From positions 2,604,001 through 2,668,000 of the forward strand of contig NZ_CP006704.1 in assembly GCF_000739375.1 (NCBI RefSeq): 64,000 nt of DNA, in the 5' to 3' direction. The notes under the pieces were generated by a model, which was given only the letters and a program-made list of their open reading frames with translations, was not told where the DNA came from and made no database searches. The stretch comes from Comamonas testosteroni TK102 (lineage in GTDB: Bacteria > Pseudomonadota > Gammaproteobacteria > Burkholderiales > Burkholderiaceae_C). The position numbers and the translations under genes were made by a program. Positions 44,659 through 53,222 of the stretch are shown piece by piece (positions within the stretch are counted from its first letter, which is position 1; every line of letters starts with the position of its first letter).

Positions 44659-44686
44659 ATTTAAATAAATATTTAACAGGTGCTTT

Positions 44687-44935
44687 ATGAGTTTTGAGGG
44701 ATTTGAAATTTTAGCCCGTGACAAAGATGGTTATGAAAATCTTTTAATGCAGGTAATATTTAATAATCAAATTATATGTGAGCTAAGCAAGCGAGATAAT
44801 TCGAATGAAATTGAAATTGAGTTTTTCTTTGATGCTGAAATTTATTCCGGGATAAATTTGAAATTTTCATTTGACGAGTTTTTAAAATATTTGAATTTTG
44901 CAAAGAATGAGCTTAAAAATTCATGTGGATTATGA
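44687..44935 (+). CDS. Immunity protein of displaced module 5
   Basis: An 82-residue acidic protein (SFEGFEILARDKDGYENLL start, IEIEFFFDAEIY in the middle) beginning 28 bases after the module-5 toxin end. Intact and AT-rich. No recognised family; assigned as immunity protein by place and character. Confidence 0.7.
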   Translation: MSFEGFEILARDKDGYENLLMQVIFNNQIICELSKRDNSNEIEIEFFFDAEIYSGINLKFSFDEFLKYLNFAKNELKNSCGL

Positions 44936-44971
44936 TATTTCTAATATTCACCAATCCAGTAATGGTACAAC

Positions 44972-45733
44972 CTCAAGGGGGCCGTGGTCAGCGGCAAGCA
45001 AGTCATCGCCGATGTGGGCGGCGATCTGAAGATCGAAAGCCTGCAGGACAGCAGCCGCTTTGAAGGCAAGCAGCAAAGCAGTGGTGGCTCCATCACGCTC
45101 AGCCCGGCAGGCGTGCCCATCGGAGGCAGCATCAACGCGGGACAGAGCAAGGTCAACAGCCACTACCAAAGCGTCACCGAGCAAAGCGGCATACAGGCAG
45201 GGGAAGGGGGCTTCCAGGTCAACGTCAAGGGCGACACCGATCTCAAGGGCGGTGTCATCGCCAGCACCCAAGCCGCTGTAGACCAGGACAAGAACCGCTT
45301 CAGCACCGGAGGCACGCTCACCACCAACGACCTGAACAACAGCGCCCATTACGAAGGCCAGGCGATTGGCGTCAACGTCAACACCGGCCAGCAAGGCGGC
45401 AAGCATGTCGTCAACGGTGTGGGAGCGGGCGTGGGCCAGGACAGCGGCAGCGCCCAAAGCACCACCACGGCAGGCATCTCCGGCATCGCCGGCGACCAGA
45501 GCGTGCGCACGAGCGATGCCACGGGTATCGAGCGGATCTTTGATCAGAACAAGGTGCAGCGCGACATCGATGCGCAGGTGGCGATCACGGCGGAGTTTGG
45601 GAAGCAGGCCAGCAAGGCGGTGGGGGACTATGCAAGCCGGAAGTACAACGAACTCAAGGACTCGGACCCCGTAGAGGCGGCGAAGTGGAGCGAGGGCGGA
45701 GCCTACCGTGTTGCCATGCATGCTTTGACATGA
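44972..45733 (+). pseudogene. Displaced cdiA-CT module 6: truncated stub without a toxin
   Basis: About 750 bases nearly identical to cdiA/module 2 (LKGAVVSGKQVIADVGGDL to SEGGAYRVAMHAL). Homology ends abruptly after HAL at 45730, where module 2 goes on with VGGLSGG. The next bases belong to an IS5-family element. The toxin and immunity parts of this module are therefore lost, most likely at the breakpoint of the inversion described in the findings. Confidence 0.8.
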
Positions 45734-46266
45734 CCAGATCGACTGGAGCCGGGCCAGCATTGATGGCTCCTCGGTGCCAAGCCCCCGGGGGGCCAGGAAA
45801 CGGGCCCCAACCCCACGGACAGAGGCAAGCTCGGTTCCAAGCGACACATCGTTGTAGATGCCAGAGGCATTCCCCTAGTGATCTTGGTCAGCGGCGCAAA
45901 CCGGCACGACTCCAAGATGTTCGAGAGGTGCGTGGACGCGATTCCTGCGATTGCAGGCTTGGGAGGGCGCCCTCGCAAAAGACCATCGAAGCTGCACGCC
46001 GACAAGGGCTATGACTACAAGCGTTGCCATGCGCACCTGAGGCAACGGGGCATCGCCAGCCGCATTGCCAGGCGAGGCGTTGAGAGTAGCGAGCGACTGG
46101 GCAAGCATCGCTGGGTGGTGGAGCGGACGCATGGATGGTTTGCAGGCTTTGGCAAGCTGCGAATCCGCTTTGAAAGGCGGCTGGATATCCACGAAGCGCT
46201 GCTGAAACTGGCAGCAGCGATCATCTGTGCGCGCTTCGTGGATCGTGGTGTTAGCCACTCTAAGTG
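45734..46266 (+). mobile_element. IS5-family (IS427-type) element, 3' half only
   Basis: Encodes the C-terminal two thirds of a DDE transposase: QIDWSRASIDGSSVPSPRG (first Asp), then HADKGYDYKRC (second Asp) and RWVVERTHGWFAGFGKLR (Glu), ending AIICARFVDR. A missing base in the G-run near 45786 breaks the frame between the first and second Asp. The right terminal repeat is GGTGTTAGCCACTCTAAGTG (46247-46266). The 5' half is absent here and starts exactly where another piece at 54689-55040 stops (shared CATGACC). Confidence 0.85.
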
Positions 46267-46285
46267 CAGGAAGTCAGCGCTTGGA

Positions 46286-46699
46286 TCAGTTACCTCGGTA
46301 GCTAGAGAAACCGTAAGGGCTTAGCAGCAGGGGGATGTGGTAGTGGGGTACCGAGCCGTCGGCGTTGAAGATCACAGGGATTTCTGGAAAGAACGTTGAG
46401 GTCTTGTGTTTGTTGAACCATTCCTCTGTCTGGAAGGTCACGCGGTAGCTGCCTTTTTCCATGATGGATTCCGAAGGGTAGAGCGCGGGAATGCGTCCTT
46501 GGGCATTGGTGACGCCTTCACTGATTTGCACCCAGTTGTTATCAATCTTTTTTTCCAGCTTCACGTTCACACCAGCCGACGGCAGGCCGTCTTGTAGGTT
46601 CAGAACATGAACACTCAAAGGATTCGAGGCAGCCAGGGCGGAGGTGGCGATGGCGGCATTCAACAGCATGCCGGCGATAAGCAGTTTGGTTTTTTGCAT
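46286..46699 (-). CDS. hiuH: 5-hydroxyisourate hydrolase, exported (transthyretin-like)
   Basis: A 137-residue transthyretin-like hydrolase with a signal peptide (MQKTKLLIAGMLLNAAIATSALAA). It has family features: LSVHVLNLQDGLPSAGVNVKL at the start of the mature protein, GRIPALYP, FFPEIPVIF, HYHIPLLLSPYGFSSYRGN at the end. The conserved His and the C-terminal YRG are present (YRGN instead of the common YRGS). The enzyme hydrolyses 5-hydroxyisourate from urate oxidation; the exported form is like E. coli YedX. AGGAG precedes the ATG. It lies divergent from a two-component system, as in E. coli, where HprR controls hiuH. Confidence 0.9.
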   Translation of the reverse strand: MQKTKLLIAGMLLNAAIATSALAASNPLSVHVLNLQDGLPSAGVNVKLEKKIDNNWVQISEGVTNAQGRIPALYPSESIMEKGSYRVTFQTEEWFNKHKTSTFFPEIPVIFNADGSVPHYHIPLLLSPYGFSSYRGN

Positions 46700-46753
46700 G
46701 GAAGCTCCTAGGGGTTAGGTCAATGGATCAGAGAAAGAAACTAGTAAGTGCAT

Positions 46754-47254
46754 TCACTTGGAGGTTCCGAGCACTTTGTCGATGGCTTGCAAGGCGCAGC
46801 CTTCGTCTATGACGGAGCCACCTGCTCCGCCTACACCGATGGCTCCGATGACCTCGTCGCCAACTTTTACGGGCACTCCACCGCCAATAAGCAGAAGACT
46901 GTCAATCGTGTTCAGATTGCTGGACTCGGGGTTCTTACGCGCGTTTTCCGCAACAATGCGTGACAGCGTCTTGGTTGAAAGCGCGGTGAATGCCTTCTTG
47001 ACAGCGGCGTCGGTGTTATGTGGGCCGACACTGTCGTCGCGTTGCAAGGAAAGCAGATGGCCGCCACGGTCGATCACCGCGGCAACGGCAGAGCGGCCTT
47101 GTGAGTGGCATGCAGACATCGTTGCGTCTACCAAAGCATTTGCCAAATTGAGAGACATATTGCTTTGATGCAGTGGCGCGGGCTGAGCGGCAAAGGCATG
47201 GACTGAAGCCATGAAAAGAAAAGCGGAAACTGGTTTAATAGAAGGAAAGAGCAT
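46754..47254 (-). CDS. GlcG/HbpS-family exported protein
   Basis: A protein of about 166 residues with a signal peptide (SAFLFMASVHAFAAQ) and the GlcG/HbpS haem-binding-like domain: ALVDATMSACHSQGRSAVAAVID, GGHLLSLQRDD, GGGVPVKVGDEVIGAIGVGG. Start taken at 47254, where AGGATGAG is well spaced; an ATG three codons earlier (47263) is possible. Members bind haem or act as redox sensors outside the cell. It is upstream of hiuH on the same strand with a 54-base gap, so the two may form an operon driven by the divergent regulator. Confidence 0.85.
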   Translation of the reverse strand: MLFPSIKPVSAFLFMASVHAFAAQPAPLHQSNMSLNLANALVDATMSACHSQGRSAVAAVIDRGGHLLSLQRDDSVGPHNTDAAVKKAFTALSTKTLSRIVAENARKNPESSNLNTIDSLLLIGGGVPVKVGDEVIGAIGVGGAGGSVIDEGCALQAIDKVLGTSK

Positions 47255-47332
47255 TTTTCTCATCCTGTATTCGAGTTGTTTGGCGAATAGATTGAATTTT
47301 GTCTGTTTCTCTTAACACCAAGATTGCACGCT

Positions 47333-47350
47333 CATTACATTTTTTTAATG
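47333..47350. promoter_or_regulatory. Candidate response-regulator operator
   Basis: CATTACATTTTTTTAATG holds inverted CATTA/TAATG half-sites spaced by eight bases. It lies between the divergent GlcG and response regulator genes. OmpR-type metal/oxidant regulators bind such AT-rich repeats; the assignment is by eye. Confidence 0.35.
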
Positions 47351-47410
47351 TTGCTGCAGATATTTAAAGCTATGATTTAAAAATGCTAAAGCTAAGAATA
47401 TAATTAATCC

Positions 47411-48085
47411 ATGCGTATATTAATCATTGAAGACGAAATAAAGTCTGCGGAGTACCTCAAGAAGGGACTCACGAGCTCAGGCTATCAAGTCGAGGTTTCC
47501 AACGATGGAGTCGATGGTCTATTTGTCGCTCAGTCCAGTGAATTTGATTTGCTGATCCTCGATGTCATGCTTCCAGGTATTGATGGCTGGAGTTTTATCC
47601 GACGTTTTCGTGAGCGAAGTCAGGTTCCTGTGCTTTTTTTGACCGCGCGAGATTCTGTGGAGGATCGCGTCAAAGGGCTTGAGCTAGGTGCCGATGACTA
47701 TCTGATCAAACCTTTTTCCTACGCAGAGCTTTTGGCCCGAGTGCGTACTCTATTACGCAGAAATCCTATGCGTCAGCAAGATATATTCCAGCTGGCCGAC
47801 CTGGAGGTAGATATGCTCAAACGCCGGGCTATACGTGGCGGCCAGCGCATTGACCTGACGAACAAGGAGTTCGCACTGCTGCAGTTGCTGCTGCAGCACA
47901 AAGGGGAGGTCATGTCGCGCAGTCAGATCGCCTCTCAGGTATGGGACATGAACTTCGACAGCGACACGAATGTCGTGGATGTGGCCATCCGTCGCCTGCG
48001 GGCGAAGATCGATGATGGTTTTGCCGTCAAGCTCATCCAGACCGTGCGTGGCATGGGTTACCGTATTGAGGGCCCGCTGCCGTGA
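47411..48085 (+). CDS. OmpR-family response regulator (HprR/IrlR/CusR-like)
   Basis: A 224-residue response regulator. The receiver has the acidic pair in IIEDE, phosphoacceptor Asp51 in LILDVMLPG and Lys in DDYLIKPF. The winged-helix output domain contains [21 protein letters not shown] and ends [17 protein letters not shown]. It is coupled to the kinase gene by a GTGA overlap. The sequence type is the heavy-metal/oxidant group that includes CusR, IrlR and HprR (YedW). The divergent hiuH neighbour points to the HprR group, which in E. coli senses hydrogen peroxide or hypochlorite (inference). Confidence 0.9.
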   Translation: MRILIIEDEIKSAEYLKKGLTSSGYQVEVSNDGVDGLFVAQSSEFDLLILDVMLPGIDGWSFIRRFRERSQVPVLFLTARDSVEDRVKGLELGADDYLIKPFSYAELLARVRTLLRRNPMRQQDIFQLADLEVDMLKRRAIRGGQRIDLTNKEFALLQLLLQHKGEVMSRSQIASQVWDMNFDSDTNVVDVAIRRLRAKIDDGFAVKLIQTVRGMGYRIEGPLP

Positions 48086-49449
48086 TACACCCCAGATACG
48101 CCAGTCTTCGGTTACGCCTTGCTTTGCTGTTTGCCTTGGCAAGTGCCGTTTTGTTCGCCTTGATGGGGTTTTATGTTTTCAACGCCCTGCAAAGGGAGGT
48201 TGCCTACCGCGATGACATCGCTTTGCTTGGGCGGATTGAACGTATTGAGGATATTATAAAAGATAATAAAAATATTGATTACTTAAAAAATCAGCCTAAG
48301 CTTTATTCTAATATGCTTGGCAATAGAGACAATGCTTTGTGGATTATTGGTGAATCAGGTGATTTATTAATTGAAGTTAATCCGGAAAATTTACCGACTC
48401 CTGTCATCGGAGAATTAAAACCAACTTCTCTGTTCACAACCACGGGAGCCAACCCCGCTCGCATGGCCTGGGGTCGGGTGAGTAACGGAGATTCAAACGT
48501 CTTTATCATCGCGAGCAAATTACTGGCTGAACGAGAGCAGATGATGGCGGCTTATCGCTGGAATCTGGGCGCGGCGTGGCTGGTAGGCGTGCTTCTGGCG
48601 TTCGCTGTTGGTTGGGAGGTGGTGCGCCGTGGACTTCTGCCCTTGCACCGATTGAGTCAGCAAGCTGCAGCGGTAAGCCCTCAGCATCTGGGACTGCGTC
48701 TGGATGCACAAAAGCAACCGCAAGAGCTGCAAGCCTTGACGGTGGCATTGAACTCCATGCTGGCACGTCTGGAGGAAGGTTATTCAAAGCTTTCTCAATT
48801 TTCAGAAGACTTGGCCCATGAGATGCGTACGCCGCTTAACAATCTCATGATTCAGAATCAACTAGCATTGAGCGAGTCCAGAACCTTTGACGAGTATGAG
48901 CAGCTACTGGATTCCCAGCAAGAGGAATACGAGCGTTTGGCGCGGATGATCGACAACATGCTCTTTCTTGCTAGGGCAGAAAAGCAAGACTCGACGTTGC
49001 ATCTGGAGTCCGTGGACTTGGAAAAATTATCGCAACAGCTCGCGGGGTACTTTGAAGGAATGGCCCAAGAGCGGGGAATGCGCATTGAGACAATAGCACA
49101 TGGCCACCTGCTCGCTGACAACGGCTTGATCCGCCGTGCATTGGCTAATCTGTTGGCGAACGCGATTCGCTATGGTGAAGAAAGTACAGTCATCACCCTT
49201 AGTTGCAATACCCAGGCCGCGCAGTGGCTAGATATTGAGGTTCTTAATCAAGGGGTACCCATAGGAGAAGAACACCTCCCCCGCATATTTGACCGCTTCT
49301 ACCGCTGCGATGCTTCCCGTTCACATCCCGATGATTCAGGCGGGCTGGGCCTCGCGATTGTCCGTTCTATTATGCATATGCATGGTGGAGAAGTGATTAT
49401 TAACAACTCTAGCGCTGGCACCCAATTTACCCTTCGCTTTCCTAGATAG
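48082..49449 (+). CDS. Sensor histidine kinase (HprS/IrlS/CusS-like)
   Basis: A 455-residue membrane kinase starting at GTG 48082. Two membrane spans (about 12-33 and 160-180) enclose a periplasmic sensor domain of about 125 residues. HAMP follows, then DHp with the phosphorylated His246 in [13 protein letters not shown], then the ATPase with N box ([18 protein letters not shown]), [30 protein letters not shown] as the F/G2 region. A drop in GC in the sensor part (about 48240-48420) suggests sensor exchange. It phosphorylates the regulator encoded just upstream. Confidence 0.9.
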   Translation: MIHPRYASLRLRLALLFALASAVLFALMGFYVFNALQREVAYRDDIALLGRIERIEDIIKDNKNIDYLKNQPKLYSNMLGNRDNALWIIGESGDLLIEVNPENLPTPVIGELKPTSLFTTTGANPARMAWGRVSNGDSNVFIIASKLLAEREQMMAAYRWNLGAAWLVGVLLAFAVGWEVVRRGLLPLHRLSQQAAAVSPQHLGLRLDAQKQPQELQALTVALNSMLARLEEGYSKLSQFSEDLAHEMRTPLNNLMIQNQLALSESRTFDEYEQLLDSQQEEYERLARMIDNMLFLARAEKQDSTLHLESVDLEKLSQQLAGYFEGMAQERGMRIETIAHGHLLADNGLIRRALANLLANAIRYGEESTVITLSCNTQAAQWLDIEVLNQGVPIGEEHLPRIFDRFYRCDASRSHPDDSGGLGLAIVRSIMHMHGGEVIINNSSAGTQFTLRFPR

Positions 49450-49652
49450 AGTTAGTGTCCGCCTATTCAGGCAATGCGTATTAGAATGATTGGTGAAACC
49501 AATTAAGCATGCGCGGCGTTGACATAAAAATCAAGCCAGCACTTGCATAATGCCAATAAATCACGATGCTTTCTATGACGCAAGATTTTCTTGGGTAGAA
49601 ATAGAGAGTAGACAATCGTTAAAGACGGATTTCGGATTTAATATCTACCTAG

Positions 49653-50444
49653 CTAGAAGTTGTAGCCCAAGGCAATTACTGAGGACAGGCTTCCCTTTTG
49701 ACGCACGATTGGGCTGTTGCGTGCGTCGCCAATCAACTCCGAATACACCAGTGAGCCGACCAAGCTCCACTTGGGATTCATGCGATAGATGACGGAGGTG
49801 CCAAGCCGTACATCTCTTAGTCCGGGTCCTGGAGCAAACTCTGCATAACCGCTATTTACTGCCTGCTCTTTAGTGATACCGAAGTAGTCTTGGGCATAAC
49901 GATTGTTGCTCCATGTTGTGGCGACTGTAGCTGAGAACTGTAGAGATGGACTGATGCGAGTGTTCCAGCCGGCGCCCAGGTCCAGGAGCAGACCATTTCG
50001 GTTGTTCCCACTGCCATAGCGGACTGCTGAATTGAGCGTCAAGTTGCTTGTGAGATTGGCGTTGAAGAATGCACCAATTTCTGGGCGAGGATCAATGTCG
50101 CCCAGTCCCCGCAGTGCTGCACTGCGCCGCTCTTTGCGTCCGAAGTCCGCTGTAATCCGCGCTCCGTAAGACATCTCAGAACTGCGTGAAGCGTTGTAGC
50201 CAACACCGCTCATGACTCCGGCAAAAAAGCCATTACTCCACTGGTACTCAATGCTTGGTAGAACCCGGATTCTGGATTCGTCGGATCCCTGGTATCTATG
50301 GCCTCCAATTACTGCTAGGCCGGCGACACCACCTTCTGAGGCATTGGGTGGCATGGTCCGACGATAGAAATCCGACTGGGCATGCACTGTTGCACTGGCT
50401 GCCACTAGTGCTGTCATCGTCACTGCTGATGCGAGGGGGTTCAT
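49653..50444 (-). CDS. MipA/OmpV-family outer-membrane protein
   Basis: A 263-residue protein: signal peptide ending TVHAQ, then a barrel of MipA/OmpV type (GLAVIGGHRYQGSDESRIRVLPSIEYQW, GVGYNASRS, RPEIGAFFNANLTSNLTLN, YFGITKEQAVNSGYAEFAPG), ending LSSVIALGYNF with C-terminal Phe. MipA-type proteins scaffold murein enzymes or act as porins and are often controlled by two-component systems; it is convergent with the kinase gene here. ATG 50444 is chosen over one twelve codons upstream because of the signal peptide. Confidence 0.87.
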   Translation of the reverse strand: MNPLASAVTMTALVAASATVHAQSDFYRRTMPPNASEGGVAGLAVIGGHRYQGSDESRIRVLPSIEYQWSNGFFAGVMSGVGYNASRSSEMSYGARITADFGRKERRSAALRGLGDIDPRPEIGAFFNANLTSNLTLNSAVRYGSGNNRNGLLLDLGAGWNTRISPSLQFSATVATTWSNNRYAQDYFGITKEQAVNSGYAEFAPGPGLRDVRLGTSVIYRMNPKWSLVGSLVYSELIGDARNSPIVRQKGSLSSVIALGYNF

Positions 50445-50841
50445 GGTCAATGCCCTTTTTGATGGGGGTCGATCTGGCAAGGGTCAAGGGCCTCACGCGT
50501 TCACGTTAGGGCCAACTAGGGTTGATCCGACAAGCTACGAACTACTGCATCTGGCCGTCGAACTAGGCCTAGACCTAGTTCATGAAGCATTCTTACAAAT
50601 TGACAAGACTGATCAGTTCAAATTATGACTGATTAGTATTTGTAAGCATATCTTTTCGTTTTTCCAAAGCATTGAATAACCTATGAGGTCTTCGGCTATT
50701 GCTGCTCTTGATAGCTTTTGAGCGTTCTTGAGTTGTTTCCTTGCTGCCAGAGGTTGCCTCAGATGACCTTCATGGCTGCACCATTCAAGCGTTGAGCCTT
50801 AACAAGCTCTAATCGGATACGGAGAGAGCGCTTGGGTTGGA
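50445..50841. other. Region without a recognisable gene
   Basis: About 400 bases between the MipA start and the IS3 element. It must contain the mipA promoter. Short reading frames of about 60 codons exist without any support. Confidence 0.35.
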
Positions 50842-50908
50842 GCGACGTCCCCCCGGATTTGAGTAGCGTATGACTCTGGAGTCCAATCCCGAAGACAGGA
50901 GATTGGAC

Positions 50909-51176
50909 GTGAAAAAGAGATTTACAGAAGAACAGATCATTGGCTTCCTGCGAGAAGCGGAGTCTGGACTGCCAGTGGCAGAGCTTTGCCGCCGGCACGG
51001 TTTCTCTGAGGCCAGCTACTACCTCTGGCGTAACAAGTTCGGGGGGGGCGTGAGCGTCTCGGACGCAAAACGGCTCAAGGAGCTAGAGCGTTGAAAATGC
51101 ACGTCTCAAGCGGCTGCTGGCCGAGTCCATGCTGGAGAACGAGGTGACGAAAGAAGCCTTGAGAAAAAAGTGGTGA
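50909..51176 (+). pseudogene. IS3 orfA (transposase helix-turn-helix subunit), frameshifted
   Basis: Starts at GTG 50909 behind AGGAG. It encodes the HTH part KKRFTEEQIIGFLREAESGL and CRRHGFSEASYYLWRNKFGG. An extra base at about 51090 causes a stop at 51094. The shifted frame continues ENARLKRLLAESMLENEV and ends RKKW at 51176, the normal leucine-zipper end of IS407 OrfA. Confidence 0.85.
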
Positions 51177-52003
51177 GCGCACCTGCACGGCGCGAGTTGG
51201 TGCGCCACATGATGGACTGTGGACTCAGCGAACGCCGCTCACTGTTCGTCATCGGCATGAGCGCCAGCGCCTACCGTTACAAGCCTGCTGAATACCGAAA
51301 CGGTGCCTTGAAGGACAAGATCATCGCTCTGGCGCAACGCCATCGCCGTTACGGCGCCGGCATGGTCTATCTCAAGCTCAGGCAAGCTGGCGAGATCGTC
51401 AACCACAAACGGGTGGAGCGCCTGTATGCCGAGGCTGGTTTGCAAGTAAGGAAACGCAAGCGCGAGAGGATCCCGCAGGCCGATCGCCACCCGCTACAGC
51501 GTCCGATGACAGCCAACCAAGTGTGGTCGATGGACTTTGTCTTTGACCGCACGGCCGAAGGACGCAGCATCAAGAGCCTGACGGTAGTCGATGATGGGAC
51601 CCACGAGGCGGTAGCCATCGTAGCCGAGCGAGCAATGGGTGGAAACCAGTTGGTGCGCGTCCTGGATCAACTCGCCATCACAAGGGGGCAACCCAAGGCG
51701 ATCCGAACTGACAACGGCAAGGAGTTCTGCGGTCGAGCCATGCTGAACTGGGCCCACGCCAGGGGTGTTCAGCTGTTCCTCATCGAGCCTGGCAAGCCCA
51801 ACCAGAACGCCTACATCGAATCGTTCAACGGCCGCTTCAGAGAGGAATGCCTTAAAGAGCATTGGTTCACCAGCTTGGCACATGCCCGTGTGATCGTTGA
51901 GGCTTGGCGCCGGGAATACAACGAGGAGCGGCCGAAGAAGGCCCTCGGCGGACTGACGCCGGCAGCTTATGCCCAAAGGCTGATGCACAACTCGTTAAAT
52001 TAA
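51170..52003 (+). CDS. IS3-family transposase OrfB (DDE domain)
   Basis: A 277-residue DDE transposase subunit. It begins with an HTH_21-type segment (YRNGALKDKIIALAQRHRRYGAG). The integrase core shows the three acidic residues in WSMDFVFD, RTDNGKEFCG and NAYIESFNGRFREE, with the typical end LGGLTPAAYAQRL. It overlaps the end of orfA and is itself intact. Confidence 0.93.
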   Translation: MVSAPARRELVRHMMDCGLSERRSLFVIGMSASAYRYKPAEYRNGALKDKIIALAQRHRRYGAGMVYLKLRQAGEIVNHKRVERLYAEAGLQVRKRKRERIPQADRHPLQRPMTANQVWSMDFVFDRTAEGRSIKSLTVVDDGTHEAVAIVAERAMGGNQLVRVLDQLAITRGQPKAIRTDNGKEFCGRAMLNWAHARGVQLFLIEPGKPNQNAYIESFNGRFREECLKEHWFTSLAHARVIVEAWRREYNEERPKKALGGLTPAAYAQRLMHNSLN

Positions 52004-52142
52004 TCCCCGGACTCCAAAGCCCAGTGCTACTGAAAACGGGGGACGTCGCGTGGAAATTAACACTCTCCCCCCAGAGCAGCCGATCAATCTGGTTTTCTCT
52101 AAAAGCGATTTGTGCTGGTGCTTTTGGGCACCGAGGACTGGC

Positions 52143-53069
52143 TCATGATGACGTTGTGCTTGTCACAGTTTTTGTGAGTTGCATCTGCAGGAAGTCCAGA
52201 AATACCTGCACCTTTTTGGAATACCTGCGGTTCGGAAGGTAAGCTGCATAGACGCACACGCTATGCTCCTGTGGATTGATTTCATAGTCTTCAAAAAGCC
52301 GCCGCAGCCGTCCTACGCGCACGTCTTCCCGGATCAGCCACTCCGCAAGCAGCGAAATGCCGCCACCATCGAGCACGGCCTCGCGCAGGATGTCAGAGTT
52401 GTTTACGGCGAGACGTCCCTGTACCTCCACATGCTGTAGCTGTCCGTCGCGGTGACGGAACGACCAACGCTGCGGGCCGGGCTGGTAGCTGAATCGCATG
52501 CACTCGTGCTTCGACAATTCTTCGGGTATCAGGGGCGTGCCATGCCGCTGCAGGTACGCATGGCTTGCCACCACATAGCGCCGGTGCTCTGCCAGATTGC
52601 GCACGATCAGCTGGGGCTGCAAGGCCGGCGTGCCGATGCGAACCGCGACATCGATCCGCTCCGAGACCAGGTCAACATAGGCGTCGGACAGCACCAGGTC
52701 CAGTGAAACGCGCGGATTCTCCCGCAGAAAGCTCGCGATATGCGGTGCCAGGCAAAGACGCGCAAAGGTCGCGGGAAGCGAGACCCTGAGAGGACCGACC
52801 GCCTCCGTCCCGGTGTCCGACACACTGCCGTCGGCCTCCTCCAGATCTGACAGCACTCTGGAGACCTGCTCCAGGTAGGCCGCTCCTGCGTCTGTGAGCG
52901 TTACCCGACGCGTCGTTCGAGTCAGCAGTGCGGTGCCAAGCGACTCCTCCAGGCCATCTATCAGACGCGTGACGGAGGATGTGGCGACCCCCAGCCGCCG
53001 CGCTGCTTTGGAGAAGCCGCCCGATTCGGCCACGTCCAGAAAGGCGCGCAGGGCATGCAATTTGTCCAT
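52143..53069 (-). CDS. LysR-family transcriptional regulator
   Basis: A 308-residue LysR regulator: N-terminal HTH (MDKLHALRAFLDVAESGGFS, then RRLGVATSSVTRLIDGLEESL), then an effector domain with DVAVRIGTPALQPQLIVR. ATG 53069 is the family-like start; the frame extends twelve codons further upstream. It is divergent from an MFS exporter, which it probably controls, with about 150 bases of shared promoter region in which the AT-rich stretch 53100-53150 stands out. Confidence 0.88.
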   Translation of the reverse strand: MDKLHALRAFLDVAESGGFSKAARRLGVATSSVTRLIDGLEESLGTALLTRTTRRVTLTDAGAAYLEQVSRVLSDLEEADGSVSDTGTEAVGPLRVSLPATFARLCLAPHIASFLRENPRVSLDLVLSDAYVDLVSERIDVAVRIGTPALQPQLIVRNLAEHRRYVVASHAYLQRHGTPLIPEELSKHECMRFSYQPGPQRWSFRHRDGQLQHVEVQGRLAVNNSDILREAVLDGGGISLLAEWLIREDVRVGRLRRLFEDYEINPQEHSVCVYAAYLPNRRYSKKVQVFLDFLQMQLTKTVTSTTSS

Positions 53070-53222
53070 TTCTATCTTTGCGTAATTTGCAATGGTTGGT
53101 TGCAATGATTATGTATTCATTTATTTGGATGCAAATATTAATCTTCCTCCTGTCGTGTTCGAGCAAGCCCAGCAACCAGTCACCGCATTGCTCACCGCCC
53201 AACACTTTTCAGGACTACCACC

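Larger units (their letters stand above)
50842..52050 (+). mobile_element. IS3-family (IS407-group) insertion sequence
   Basis: About 1.2 kb with orfA and orfB in the usual overlapping layout. Terminal repeats are GCGACGTCCCCCC at the left (from 50842) and its inverted partner ...GGGGGACGTCGC at the right (to about 52049), each followed inward by a (GA/CA)GTAG match. TGGA on both sides may be the 4-bp target duplication, though the outer edge is uncertain by one base. orfA is frameshifted, so the copy is probably immobile. Confidence 0.88.
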
